Origin: BJHL01 sp040378885
GTDB taxonomy: Bacteria; Planctomycetota; Phycisphaerae; Phycisphaerales; UBA1924
Assembly (NCBI GenBank): GCA_046316615.1
Contig: JBKDAN010000047.1
Location: forward strand, 1-64,000
Direction of reading: 5' to 3'
Length of the DNA stretch: 64,000 bases
Made by a program: the position numbers and the translations under genes. This document shows positions 38,876-48,790 of the stretch, piece by piece (the stretch's first letter is position 1; every line of letters starts with the position of its first letter). The notes below the pieces were generated by a model, which was not told where the DNA came from, searched no databases, and worked only from the letters and a program-made list of their open reading frames with translations.

Positions 38876-39562
38876 ATGACGAGTGTGAAAGTTGCAGCAG
38901 TGGTCGCGCTCTTGAGCGCGTCGGCGGCTCAGGCCGTGGTCGTCGGTGTGGAAAGTTCGTCCTCACCGTGGTTGGGTTTCATGAACGTGTTTAATCTGCC
39001 CTCCAACGGTGGCGCGTTCCAGTTCGCCAGCGGCTGGGGTGTTCCCGACCTTCGCGCGACGTTCAATGACCCCGCACAGGCGGTCACCATGCTCCCCAAC
39101 ACCATTGGCGATACCAATGAGTATTGGTACATCGGTCAAGGCACCAACCCAGGTGGTCCCGGCGCTCCCGGCAACAAGATCATGGAAGCCAACCTCTTCC
39201 AGCAGCGCAGCGACGGCTCGCTCTCGGGCACGACGGTGACCTTTAACGGTTTCGTCACTGCCAACACCCTGACGAGCGCCCACGAAGCCCGCATCTTCAT
39301 CCGCGACTTCGCTCCTGACTTCTCGTCCTTCAACGAGACCATCATCTCCGCTCCCGCCAGCGGCGCGTTCAGCCTCTCGCTGGTCACGCTTCCCGGCACT
39401 ACCCGCAACGTCCAATGGGGCATGCAGCTCAAGGGCGTGAACGTGTGGACCACGGACACCGCTCCCTTCGGCAGCATCACGTACTCGTCGGTCCCCGGTC
39501 CCGGCGCTCTGGCTGTTGCCGGCGTGCTCGGCCTGGCCGCGACACGTCGCCGCCGCGCCTGA
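38876..39562 (+). CDS. Secreted PEP-CTERM-like protein
   Basis: 228 residues from ATG 38876, preceded by AAAGGAGA at good spacing. Signal peptide (about 1-20, ends SAAQA). The mature part has no recognised catalytic motif; it is rich in Thr, Ser, Asn and aromatic residues, suggesting a beta-sandwich. The tail VPGPGALAVAGVLGLAATRR is a PEP-CTERM-like sorting signal. A LacI-type operator overlaps its promoter region, so it is probably regulated with the glucan locus to the right. Confidence 0.75.
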   Translation: MTSVKVAAVVALLSASAAQAVVVGVESSSSPWLGFMNVFNLPSNGGAFQFASGWGVPDLRATFNDPAQAVTMLPNTIGDTNEYWYIGQGTNPGGPGAPGNKIMEANLFQQRSDGSLSGTTVTFNGFVTANTLTSAHEARIFIRDFAPDFSSFNETIISAPASGAFSLSLVTLPGTTRNVQWGMQLKGVNVWTTDTAPFGSITYSSVPGPGALAVAGVLGLAATRRRRA

Positions 39563-39591
39563 TCTCTTTGTTTCACCTTCCCTCCAGGAAG

Positions 39592-39628
39592 AACACCGCC
39601 GAGCTCTGCTTGGCGGTGTTTTCTTTTG
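39592..39628 (+). terminator. Rho-independent terminator after the PEP-CTERM gene
   Basis: Nine-base stem AACACCGCC/GGCGGTGTT with an 11-base loop, then TTCTTTT. Confidence 0.8.
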
Positions 39629-39656
39629 CCCTGCTCCCCGCACGCTTTGCATCAAC

Positions 39657-39689
39657 GAAAAACGCGGCAATCAGTCGCTGATCGCCGCG
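39657..39689 (-). terminator. Rho-independent terminator for the GH17 gene
   Basis: Stem CGCGGC-A-ATCAG / CTGAT-C-GCCGCG with one mismatch, loop of three, then TTTTTCG on the minus strand; 28 bases past the stop. Confidence 0.75.
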
Positions 39690-39717
39690 TCTCTGAGCTT
39701 GCAACTGCCCAACGCCG

Positions 39718-40755
39718 TTACTTTGCAGCCGGCTGATTCTGCATCACCAGCTTGGGCTTGCGATTGCTGAAGTACACGCCCCAGTGCTTCTCAACTTCAT
39801 TGGGTTCGCGTCCGCCCTTCCACTTCTCGTCAAAGGCCTGGAACCAGAAGTACGGAATGTGGTGTGAATTCGCCCAGTCGTGCACTGCCCGGTAGAACAC
39901 TTCCTGCGGCTTTTCGCCCCACGGCCCAAGGACCCCTTCCGCCTGGTAGCCCTCGTTGCCGCGATCCGTTGCCCAGCCGATCTCAGTTACAACGAAAGGC
40001 AAGCCCGGGTGGCGAGCGTTGACCTTCGCCCAGACATCCTGCGACCAGGCAAGCGCATTCTCCAGTCGCTGCTTGTTCCACATCGCGTAGATGTGCACCG
40101 CCGCGAAATCGACCTCTGGCGCGACCTTGTCACTGTCCGCCGAAAGCCAGAACTCGTAGCCATCGCACGTGGTGACCGGTTGCGACACCGCAGCCCTCAC
40201 CGTGCGAATGTGCTTGATGAGTGAGTCCGTCGTGCAGCGATACGCGCTCCAGAAAACCTGCGTTTCGTTGCCGACACCAATCGCCGCGACCTCGTTGCGA
40301 TAGGTGTTGGCCAGGCGAATCCCCTCAGCCACCTGCTGGCGGTTTCTCTCGGCGTGCTCGGCGCTCGTCGCGATGACGTTGCCGCCCTGATCGAGCTGGG
40401 TCTCCGGCGCGATCCAGATGCCGAGCATCAGCTTCAGGGGCAGTTTCTCCTCGCGGATGGTCTGCAACAAGAACTCGGTCGCTTCACCCGCTCCGTACAT
40501 GCGTACATACCGCCAGTGCTTCGCCATGATGCGAGCATCCTCCGCGACTTGTTCACGCGTCGGTTGCGGGCCGCTATCGGGCGTTTGACCGTCACGGTGG
40601 GGGCCGTAGCAGATGTTGGCACCGACCCACTCACCGTTCTGAATGAACGAGATGGGCCGCCTCGCATCTGAGTCAGAGGCAGCCGCGTGATGGGACGCAC
40701 AACCGGGCAGCATGGCGACGAGCGCCGCACCCAGCACACAAACAAGTGCACGCAT
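39718..40755 (-). CDS. GH17 family beta-1,3-glucanase, lipoprotein
   Basis: 345 residues from ATG 40755 (AAGGAT upstream). A lipobox, AMLPGC at about 14-19, anchors it to a membrane. GH17 motifs: acid/base Glu about 164 in AIGVGNETQVFW, nucleophile Glu about 258 in VVTEIGWATDRG, and PVTTCDGYEFW between. GH17 enzymes cut beta-1,3-glucans such as laminarin. Divergently placed from the LacI regulator, with an operator-like site over its -35 box, so likely induced by the glucan or its products. Confidence 0.87.
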   Translation of the reverse strand: MRALVCVLGAALVAMLPGCASHHAAASDSDARRPISFIQNGEWVGANICYGPHRDGQTPDSGPQPTREQVAEDARIMAKHWRYVRMYGAGEATEFLLQTIREEKLPLKLMLGIWIAPETQLDQGGNVIATSAEHAERNRQQVAEGIRLANTYRNEVAAIGVGNETQVFWSAYRCTTDSLIKHIRTVRAAVSQPVTTCDGYEFWLSADSDKVAPEVDFAAVHIYAMWNKQRLENALAWSQDVWAKVNARHPGLPFVVTEIGWATDRGNEGYQAEGVLGPWGEKPQEVFYRAVHDWANSHHIPYFWFQAFDEKWKGGREPNEVEKHWGVYFSNRKPKLVMQNQPAAK

Positions 40756-40820
40756 GACAGATCCTTCGTGTTGGAGGAACGTTTCTCGGGCGGACAATCA
40801 GGCTTCGACCTGAAGGCCGC

Positions 40821-40857
40821 AATATACCGACAAGCGGAATCAATTGCAACTGTTTCA
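40821..40857 (-). promoter_or_regulatory. GH17 promoter with overlapping LacI-type operator
   Basis: On the minus strand: TTGCAA (40844-40849), 17 bases, TATATT (40821-40826). The operator-like TGAAACAGTTGCA (40845-40857, minus) overlaps the -35 box, a classic repression position. Confidence 0.6.
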
Positions 40858-40987
40858 GGCGTTTGCGTACCCCTCGAAAACCCCGAGTGAGGCGTATTCC
40901 CGACACCTCAACAACACTGCAAGTGCCATAAACAAAGTGACTTCCCGTTGTGGACGAAAAATGTTGTCGATTTCACGCCAAGCCCTC

Positions 40988-41030
40988 TTGCGAGACGGGG
41001 TGTTTCTGGTACATTACTGAAACTGTTTCA
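40988..41030 (+). promoter_or_regulatory. LacI-type regulator promoter with perfect operator
   Basis: TTGCGA (40988-40993), 16 bases, TACATT (41010-41015), then the dyad TGAAAC-T-GTTTCA at 41018-41030 over the expected start of transcription. Suggests autorepression. Confidence 0.65.
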
Positions 41031-41079
41031 CAAACAGCCCGCTGGCGTAGTTGTCACGGGGAGTTGCAGGGAGCGCAGC

Positions 41080-42174
41080 ATGTCGTCCGTTCGCGCGATC
41101 GCGCAACAACTCAAGCTTTCCCCCGCGACGGTGTCGCGTGTGATCAACAACCATCCGGATGTCGACGAAACGACGCGCGAACGCGTGCTCGCCGCCATCA
41201 ATCAAGCTGGCTACTTCCCCAGCACCGGCCGCCTGCAAACCAACGTCCTGGCACTCGCCTACCCCGACGAGCCGGTGAAGACCGAATACGGCTCATTCGA
41301 ACCCGCCCTGCTCGCTGGCATTATGCGTGGGCTCGACGAACACCAGTTCGACCTCAAACTGCTCAGCATCCGCCGAGATAAAACCCCTGACGAAACGTAC
41401 ACGCAGTTCTTCCTGCGCAAGGGCGTTCGCGGCGTGATCATGCGTGTGTTCCGTCACAATCGCGCGTTGATCTCGCGCATCGCGAGTGAGCGATTCCCGT
41501 GCGTGGTCGTCGCGGAACAGTTTGATGATCCGGATGTGAGCTTCATTCGATCGGACTCATACCCCAGCAGCCGTCGTGCCATGGAGCACTTGCTGAGCCT
41601 AGGCCACAAGCGAATCGCCCTCGCGATTCACCATGTCTCCGACAGCGACCATATGGATCGCCGCCGTGCATATGACGACGCTATTGCCAACGCTGGGCTG
41701 AAGATTGATCCTCGCATGATCTTCGAGGTTTCGGCAGGCTTTAACGCAGGCGAGCAAGTGCTCGACAGCATGCTCATGATGCCCGCCAAGGCCCGTCCCA
41801 CAGCGATCTTCGCGACCAACCCCATGACTGCGCTGGGCGTGATGCGCCGCGCACAGGAACGCGGTGTCTCCATCCCTCGCGATCTTTCGCTCGTGGGCAT
41901 GGACGACAGCGACACGCGTTTGCACACCTGGCCTCGCATGACCGCGATTTGTCAGGATGCAAGCCTGCTCGGGTACGAGTCGGCGAACTGGCTGACCCGC
42001 CGCCTGCAGGGGAGCGAACGGGGCAAGTCGACCACGATGCGTCGGCTCATGCAAACGACGTTTGAAGTCAATGGAACAACCGCGGCGCCAGGTGGCGACG
42101 CGACCGAACCGGCAGGAAAGCCCACCCCGGCGACGCGTGCTCGTCGGGATGCGGAGGACTCGCAAATCGATTGA
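41080..42174 (+). CDS. LacI-family transcriptional regulator
   Basis: 364 residues from ATG 41080 (GGGAG seven bases upstream; the longer frame has no ribosome site). Helix-turn-helix: VRAIAQQLKLSPATVSRVIN and hinge TRERVLAAINQAGY. The effector domain is periplasmic-binding-like, with IRSDSYPSSRRAMEHLLSLG and LSLVGMDDSDT. Extra 20-residue Pro/Ala/Arg tail. It sits between the divergent GH17 gene and the downstream glucanase/ABC genes, and a perfect dyad overlaps its promoter, so it probably senses a beta-glucan oligosaccharide. Confidence 0.9.
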   Translation: MSSVRAIAQQLKLSPATVSRVINNHPDVDETTRERVLAAINQAGYFPSTGRLQTNVLALAYPDEPVKTEYGSFEPALLAGIMRGLDEHQFDLKLLSIRRDKTPDETYTQFFLRKGVRGVIMRVFRHNRALISRIASERFPCVVVAEQFDDPDVSFIRSDSYPSSRRAMEHLLSLGHKRIALAIHHVSDSDHMDRRRAYDDAIANAGLKIDPRMIFEVSAGFNAGEQVLDSMLMMPAKARPTAIFATNPMTALGVMRRAQERGVSIPRDLSLVGMDDSDTRLHTWPRMTAICQDASLLGYESANWLTRRLQGSERGKSTTMRRLMQTTFEVNGTTAAPGGDATEPAGKPTPATRARRDAEDSQID

Positions 42175-42253
42175 TGGACACGCGTTGCCCGGGTGCCTGA
42201 TCACCGGTCGACGCGGAGAGTGAACCCAGGTGCTTGTGTAAGGAGTGGATGTC

Positions 42254-43537
42254 ATGATGCGTACTCGAATGATGGTGGCGGCGGCGGGACTCGCGTGTAT
42301 GAGTGGCATGGCCGTTGGTCAGCTGCAGAATGCAGGCTTCGAAACCCTCGACAACACGGGCCTCTTCTGGCCCAGTTGGACGTACTTTGGCAACGTCGGC
42401 GTGGAGACCGGTGTCGCGCAAGCGGGCACCACCAGCGCTCGTCTGGGCGGCAACTTCACTGGCCCGTTCAACGTCTCGGGCATCTTCCAGAGCATTCCCG
42501 CGAGCGCCCAGCAGATCGTCGAAGCTTCGGCCTTCTTCCTCAACCCCACCAGCGATCCGATGCAGGGCGACAACTTCGTCGTGCTGAACATCGAGTTCTA
42601 CAACGCTGCGAACCAGATGATCGCCGTGAAGGAAATGCGCGCACTTGACGCGAACACCCCCGTGGGCGTCTGGCGTCAGGTGACCAACAGCGCCGTTGCT
42701 CCGTGCGATACGGCCTCGGCCCGCATCGTCCCGCTCTTCGTGCAGGGCGCTCAGCTCGCCAGCGGTAGCGCGATGGTCGACACGACCGCCATGGCTCCCA
42801 ACGGCACCAGCACCGAGTTCTCCGTGCAGAACCCGGGCTTCGAAGTTGAAGGCTACATCCCTGGCTGGGTCACCTTCGGCAACGCGTTCCGTGAATTCCA
42901 GTTCACCCGCACGGGCACCGGCGCGATCAAGTTCTTCGGCAACTTTAACGCTCCGTTCAACGTCTCGGGCGCCTTCCAGGTCTTCTGCGTCCAGCCCGGT
43001 CTGTCCTACACCGCCTCGGCGTGGGCAGGCACCCCGCTGGGTGACAACATCAACGACGGCGACTTTGCCGTGCTGAACATGGAAGTGTTCGACAGCGCGG
43101 GCGCGCCCATCAACGCTTACCCCGATCCCAACAATCCAGCCAACTCCGTGAACTTCACCACGGTGCAGGCTGTCGCTCCCGATGCGACCCCCGGCGTCTA
43201 CACACAGGTCATCAACACGACCGTCATGCCGACCAACGCTGCCAAGGTTCGCCTCGTGCTCCTGCACGTGCAGCCCGACCCGGCGATCGGCGGCGGCTCG
43301 ACCTGGTTCGACGACATCACCTTCGGCGCAACCCCGACCGTCGGCTGCGACGACATCGACTTCAACAACAACGACGTCTTCCCCGAAGACCAAGACGTTG
43401 TTGACTTCTTCAACGTCCTCGCCGGCGCCGACTGCCCCGCCTGCAACGACATCGACTTCAACAACAACGGTGTCTTCCCCGAAGACCAGGACGTGATCGA
43501 CTTCTTCAACGTTCTGGCCGGTGGCGAATGCCCCTGA
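42254..43537 (+). CDS. Secreted protein with two carbohydrate-binding-like and two dockerin-like repeats
   Basis: 427 residues from ATG 42254 (AGGAG eight bases upstream). Signal peptide ends about GMAVGQ. Two similar beta-sandwich domains, each starting N-x-GFE (LQNAGFETLD, VQNPGFEVEG) and ending WFDDITF-like, resemble CBM4/9/22-type modules. The C-terminal about 60 residues are two copies of DIDFNNNxVFPEDQDVxDFF ending NVLAGxxCP, which look like dockerin/EF-hand calcium loops. No catalytic domain, so perhaps a binding or scaffolding protein for glucan. Confidence 0.78.
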   Translation: MMRTRMMVAAAGLACMSGMAVGQLQNAGFETLDNTGLFWPSWTYFGNVGVETGVAQAGTTSARLGGNFTGPFNVSGIFQSIPASAQQIVEASAFFLNPTSDPMQGDNFVVLNIEFYNAANQMIAVKEMRALDANTPVGVWRQVTNSAVAPCDTASARIVPLFVQGAQLASGSAMVDTTAMAPNGTSTEFSVQNPGFEVEGYIPGWVTFGNAFREFQFTRTGTGAIKFFGNFNAPFNVSGAFQVFCVQPGLSYTASAWAGTPLGDNINDGDFAVLNMEVFDSAGAPINAYPDPNNPANSVNFTTVQAVAPDATPGVYTQVINTTVMPTNAAKVRLVLLHVQPDPAIGGGSTWFDDITFGATPTVGCDDIDFNNNDVFPEDQDVVDFFNVLAGADCPACNDIDFNNNGVFPEDQDVIDFFNVLAGGECP

Positions 43538-43572
43538 TCAATCTGCTCACACATGATTGATTCCGCACGCTT

Positions 43573-43604
43573 CGGGCGAGGCGAAAGCCCGCCCGAGCGA
43601 TTTT
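43573..43604 (+). terminator. Strong hairpin with GAAA loop between the two dockerin-like genes
   Basis: CGGGCG/CGCCCG outer stem and GGC/GCC inner stem around a GAAA tetraloop, followed by a weak AGCGATTTT. It may partly terminate transcription or protect the mRNA end. Confidence 0.5.
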
Positions 43605-43631
43605 GGGTAGTGGGTCACCATCGGAAGCAAT

Positions 43632-45068
43632 ATGAAGAAAGCCACACTTCACTCATTCCTCGCCGGAGCGACCGTCAGCCTCGCCGCTGCTGCCGCTTCC
43701 GCGCAAACCTGGGTGTCCGTCTGGGCTGAAGAGTTCAACGGCACGTCACTCGACACGACGAGTTGGACACCACTGAACATCGCGTGGCCCTACAACGACG
43801 AGCGCCAGTTTTACAGCCCCAGTGCGATCTCTGTCAGCAACGGTCGCGGCATCATCACCAGCACCAATGTCCCGCAGGGCGGACGTCTTTACACGTCTGG
43901 CCGCATGGACACAAACGCCAAGCGTGAATTCCTCTTTGGTCGTTTCGAAATGCGCGCACGCCTGCCTCGCACGCAAGGCATGTGGCCCGCGTTCTGGCTG
44001 CTGCCTGCCGCTGACCAGTGGCCGCCAGAAATCGACATCATGGAAATGCTGGGCCACGAGCCCAACCGCGTGTACGGCAGCAACCACTGGGGTAACCCGC
44101 CCGTCTCCACGTACCAGACCTCGCCCTTCCAGCTGGGCACGGTCAACCCGAACTTCGCTACGACCTTCAACACGTTCTCATGCGACTGGTGGCCCGATCG
44201 CATCGACTTCTACGTGAACGGCAATCTCTATGCGACGCACCGCTCGCGTGTGCCGCAAGAGCCCATGTACATCATCGTCAACACAGCGGTGGGGGGCTTC
44301 TGGCCCGGCTACCCCGACGCCACCACGGCGTTCCCGCAGCGTTTTGAGATTGACTGGATCCGCGTCTCGCAGGTGCCAGGCCCCAAGCTCATGAACCCCG
44401 GTTTCGAATGGCCCGGCCCGGCTGGCAGCAATCAAAGGGTCTGGTATTGGCAGCACTGGGGCAATGCCGAGTACAGCGAAGCGCTCAAACTCTCCGGCGT
44501 TGGCGCCGCCAAGATGTACGGCAACTTCAACACGCCCAACAACTCCTCTGGCTTTTGGCAAGACATGCCTGCGTCATCCGGTCAGGTCTTCACCGCAACC
44601 GCCAAGGCCCAGACACCCTCCTGGGACCGCATGGGCGCAGGCAACACCGCCCGTCTGAGCATCGAGTTCCGCGGCCCCACGGGCAACCTCATCAACAGCA
44701 CATCACGCACCGTGCTCACGTCAACAACGCCCGCCAATACGTGGCAAGACGCCAACGCGTCCGTGGTCGCGCCCAGCGGTGCAGCCACCGCTCGCTTCGT
44801 GCTCTCATTCACGCAAGGCTCCCAGCTTTCTTCGGGCGCCGCATGGTGGGACGACGTGACCTTCGGAGCCGAAAGCGACTGCGACACCATCGACTTCAAC
44901 CGCGACGGTGTCTTCCCCGCAGATGATGACGTCGTGCAGTTCTTCAGCGTCCTTGCGGGCGGTGCATGTACCGCGTGCGGCGATATCGATTTCAACAACG
45001 ATGGCGTGTTCCCCGACGATCAGGACATCAGCGACTTCTTCAACGTGCTCGCTGGCGGCCCGTGCTGA
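43632..45068 (+). CDS. GH16 beta-glucanase (laminarinase-like) with binding and dockerin-like repeats
   Basis: 478 residues. Ribosome site GGAAG precedes ATG 43632. Signal peptide ends ASAQ. GH16 catalytic motif EIDIMEMLGH (nucleophile Glu about 133, acid/base Glu about 138) with WPAFWLLP before and WWPDRIDFYVNG after; the exposed-loop form E-x-D-x-M-E fits beta-1,3-glucanases. A CBM-like domain (about 255-415, MNPGFEWPGP ... WWDDVTF) follows, then two dockerin-like loops (DTIDFNRDGVFPADDD, DIDFNNDGVFPDDQD). Secreted endo-acting partner of the GH17 enzyme. Confidence 0.9.
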   Translation: MKKATLHSFLAGATVSLAAAAASAQTWVSVWAEEFNGTSLDTTSWTPLNIAWPYNDERQFYSPSAISVSNGRGIITSTNVPQGGRLYTSGRMDTNAKREFLFGRFEMRARLPRTQGMWPAFWLLPAADQWPPEIDIMEMLGHEPNRVYGSNHWGNPPVSTYQTSPFQLGTVNPNFATTFNTFSCDWWPDRIDFYVNGNLYATHRSRVPQEPMYIIVNTAVGGFWPGYPDATTAFPQRFEIDWIRVSQVPGPKLMNPGFEWPGPAGSNQRVWYWQHWGNAEYSEALKLSGVGAAKMYGNFNTPNNSSGFWQDMPASSGQVFTATAKAQTPSWDRMGAGNTARLSIEFRGPTGNLINSTSRTVLTSTTPANTWQDANASVVAPSGAATARFVLSFTQGSQLSSGAAWWDDVTFGAESDCDTIDFNRDGVFPADDDVVQFFSVLAGGACTACGDIDFNNDGVFPDDQDISDFFNVLAGGPC

Positions 45069-45090
45069 GTGACGCATCACAAGGATCACC

Positions 45091-46242
<1,152 letters not shown>

Positions 46243-46291
46243 TCCGCGCGTACCCGTATTTCTGGTCTTTCGTGTTTGCAGGAGTAGATTC

Positions 46292-47308
46292 ATGTTCAAG
46301 CTTGCCGTCTCGCAGCAGTCATGTCGCACGCACAACCGCGGTTTCACGCTCATCGAGTTGCTGGTCGTCATCGCTGTCATTGCACTCCTCATCGGCATCC
46401 TGCTGCCCGCGCTCAACCGTGCCCGCGACACCGCCCGCGATGTCAAGTGCAAGGCGAACATCCGCGGCATCGCACAGGCCCTCACCGCATACACGCTTGA
46501 CTACCAGGGCAAGTACCCGCCCATGATGTTCGATGCTCCCGATCGCGAGAATCCCGGCAAGTTCAGCATGATGTGGCACGACGTCGCCCGCATCGGCAGG
46601 TACCTTCCCAACTTCGATCCCAGCAACATCGTTGAAACCAACACGCGAAACAACACCGTCGGCGGTGGCGGTTTCGTCTGCCCCAACCATCCCGACGCAG
46701 GCCGTTCCTACGCGATGAACTACTGGGCGGCTTCAGCCGACCAGTGGAGCTTCGTCAACGGTCAGTTGCGTGGCTTCCGTCCCGGCCTGAGCAACACGGG
46801 CTCGCCCAATCCCGCCTGGCAGGGCACGCCGTTTGACAGCACCGTCAACTTCGGCGACAAGATGATCCTTCTCAGCGAGGCGTGGGGTCTCTTCCCGACC
46901 GATCAGAGCGGCCCGGGTGGGCAGAACGAAGGCGACCGCAAGTGGTTTGCCGTTGCCGACGTGGGCCGCTTCGGCTTCCCGGGCACCCGCCTCAATGGCG
47001 GTGCCGGCATGACCGCCACAAGCACCGTCTTCCCCGATCCCATCAACTGGTTCGGCGCCCAGCCCGCTCCCGAAATGCAAGGCCTCACCGCCGCATCGCA
47101 GATCAACATGTACGTGCCGTGGTATCGCCACCCGCGCGCACGTGGGAACCCTGCAACGCGCAACGGTTCCGCCAACTTCGCATTCGTCGATGGCCACGTT
47201 TCCAGCTTCCGCAACAACGAACTTGTGGAGACACAAGGCTCGCTGTCGCGCAGCACGGGCAAGGTCCTCTGGTCGACCAAGGATCCGGAAGATACGACGT
47301 TCCGTTAA
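46292..47308 (+). CDS. Prepilin-type pseudopilin with H-X9-DG motif inside the sugar-uptake operon
   Basis: 338 residues from ATG 46292 (AGGAG upstream). Cleavage site and helix: GFTLIELLVVIAVIALLIGI at about 18-37. The large periplasmic part holds NIRGIAQALTAYTLDYQGKYPP and ends with NFAFVDGHVSSF, the H-X9-DG-type signature of planctomycete pseudopilins. Its position between the ATPase and the binding protein of a sugar ABC importer is striking and suggests a role in surface binding or uptake of the polysaccharide (inference). Confidence 0.87.
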   Translation: MFKLAVSQQSCRTHNRGFTLIELLVVIAVIALLIGILLPALNRARDTARDVKCKANIRGIAQALTAYTLDYQGKYPPMMFDAPDRENPGKFSMMWHDVARIGRYLPNFDPSNIVETNTRNNTVGGGGFVCPNHPDAGRSYAMNYWAASADQWSFVNGQLRGFRPGLSNTGSPNPAWQGTPFDSTVNFGDKMILLSEAWGLFPTDQSGPGGQNEGDRKWFAVADVGRFGFPGTRLNGGAGMTATSTVFPDPINWFGAQPAPEMQGLTAASQINMYVPWYRHPRARGNPATRNGSANFAFVDGHVSSFRNNELVETQGSLSRSTGKVLWSTKDPEDTTFR

Positions 47309-47353
47309 CTCCGTTCGGTGTTCACAGCCATCATTTCCCACGGTTCGTTTTGC

Positions 47354-48790
47354 ATGCACGATGCACGTGACAACTCCGCCCTGCGCCCGCGTCGCACAAC
47401 GCGCTGGCTGGGACCTGCGCTGATTGCAGGCATCGCTGCTGTCACGACGCTGGCTGCATTGGCGTTGCCTTCATCAAACGCGCAAGGCGTGTCGATGTGG
47501 ACGTTCGCACGCATGCACGCGGACATGTATCGTCCCGAGCTCGCGAAGTGGAACGATCAACAGAGCGATCCATCGCAGCGCGTCAATCTGTCTCTGATCG
47601 GCGTGCAGGCGATGGAGCAGCGGATGATGTCCGCCTTCTTGGCCGGCCTGCCGAGCGCGGACCTGATTGAAGCGGAACGACGCAACGCAGCTCGCGCGTT
47701 TGCCGGTCCGCTGGAAAGTGTCGGGTTTCTTGATCTCACGCCCTTCATCGAGCGTGACGGGCTGCTCAACCGCGTCAACAAGGCGAGCTTTCTGCCGTGG
47801 TCAAAAGACGGTCGCATCTTCGGCTTGCCGCATGACGTGCACCCCATGATGCTTGCATACCGAGCTGACATCGTCGAAGCCGCAGGCATCGACGTGAGTC
47901 AGATCGAGACATGGGCCGACTTCGAGCGTGTGATGCGGCCCCTGCTCTATAACACGGATGGCAGCCGCCGGTCCGATCGCTACCTGATCAACATGTGGGA
48001 AACGCAGATCGATCTGATCGAAGCCGTTTTGCTCCAAGCAGGTGGCGGCGTGATCGATGCCTCTGGCGTGCCCGTGATCGATAGCGAGATCAACGCTCGC
48101 ACAATCTCGCACATTGCCATGTGGACCAGTGGCCCCGAACCCATCGCCGCAGAAGTCAGCTTCTGGGATGCAACCGGCCACCAGCTCATGCGCGATGGCT
48201 TCGTGGTCGCCACGTTCGCACCCGACTGGATGTGCAATTACTGGCGCAAGGAAGTGCCGCAGCTTGCTGGCAAGATGAAGCTGATGCCAATGCCCGCCTG
48301 GGAGAAGGGTGGCAGGCGCACGAGCGTGTGGGGTGGCACCATGCTGGGCATCCCCAAGACCGCCGAAAACCCCGAGAAGCTCTGGGAGATTGCCAAACAC
48401 CTGTACCTGTCGCGCGAGCTCGCACACGAGCTGTACGACAAGGGTGACATCATCACGCCGGTTCGGGAGTTCTGGCAGGACGACATTTACGACAAGCCTG
48501 ATCCGTTCTTCATGGGACAGCCCAAGGGACGCATGTACATCAACCTCGCGCCCGATGTTCCCGACCGCTTCAGTTCGCCTTTCGGCGCGATTGCATTGGC
48601 TCGTACACAGAGTGCAGTCAGCAAGCTCTGTGCATACGCCCGTGCCAACAAACCCGCCACAGCAGAAGAGCTGCTGCCCAAGGCACGCGAGCTTCTCGCC
48701 GAAGCTCAGCAAGATGCCATGCGCCACGTCAATCGCAATGTCTTCTTTGCAGACAGCGGCAAGGCAAGCACAAGCGAGGTGACGCGATGA
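47354..48790 (+). CDS. ABC sugar transporter extracellular solute-binding protein
   Basis: 478 residues from ATG 47354; GTG 47318 is an alternative and neither has a clear ribosome site. An N-terminal hydrophobic stretch (about 22-39, LIAGIAAVTTLAALALPSS) exports or anchors it. The body matches family 1 sugar-binding proteins: SADLIEAERRNA, GLPHDVHPMMLAYRADIVEA, WADFERVM, RDGFVVATFAPDWM and GGTMLGIPKTAENPEKLWEI. Delivers oligosaccharide to the downstream permeases; 4-base overlap with the first. Confidence 0.9.
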   Translation: MHDARDNSALRPRRTTRWLGPALIAGIAAVTTLAALALPSSNAQGVSMWTFARMHADMYRPELAKWNDQQSDPSQRVNLSLIGVQAMEQRMMSAFLAGLPSADLIEAERRNAARAFAGPLESVGFLDLTPFIERDGLLNRVNKASFLPWSKDGRIFGLPHDVHPMMLAYRADIVEAAGIDVSQIETWADFERVMRPLLYNTDGSRRSDRYLINMWETQIDLIEAVLLQAGGGVIDASGVPVIDSEINARTISHIAMWTSGPEPIAAEVSFWDATGHQLMRDGFVVATFAPDWMCNYWRKEVPQLAGKMKLMPMPAWEKGGRRTSVWGGTMLGIPKTAENPEKLWEIAKHLYLSRELAHELYDKGDIITPVREFWQDDIYDKPDPFFMGQPKGRMYINLAPDVPDRFSSPFGAIALARTQSAVSKLCAYARANKPATAEELLPKARELLAEAQQDAMRHVNRNVFFADSGKASTSEVTR

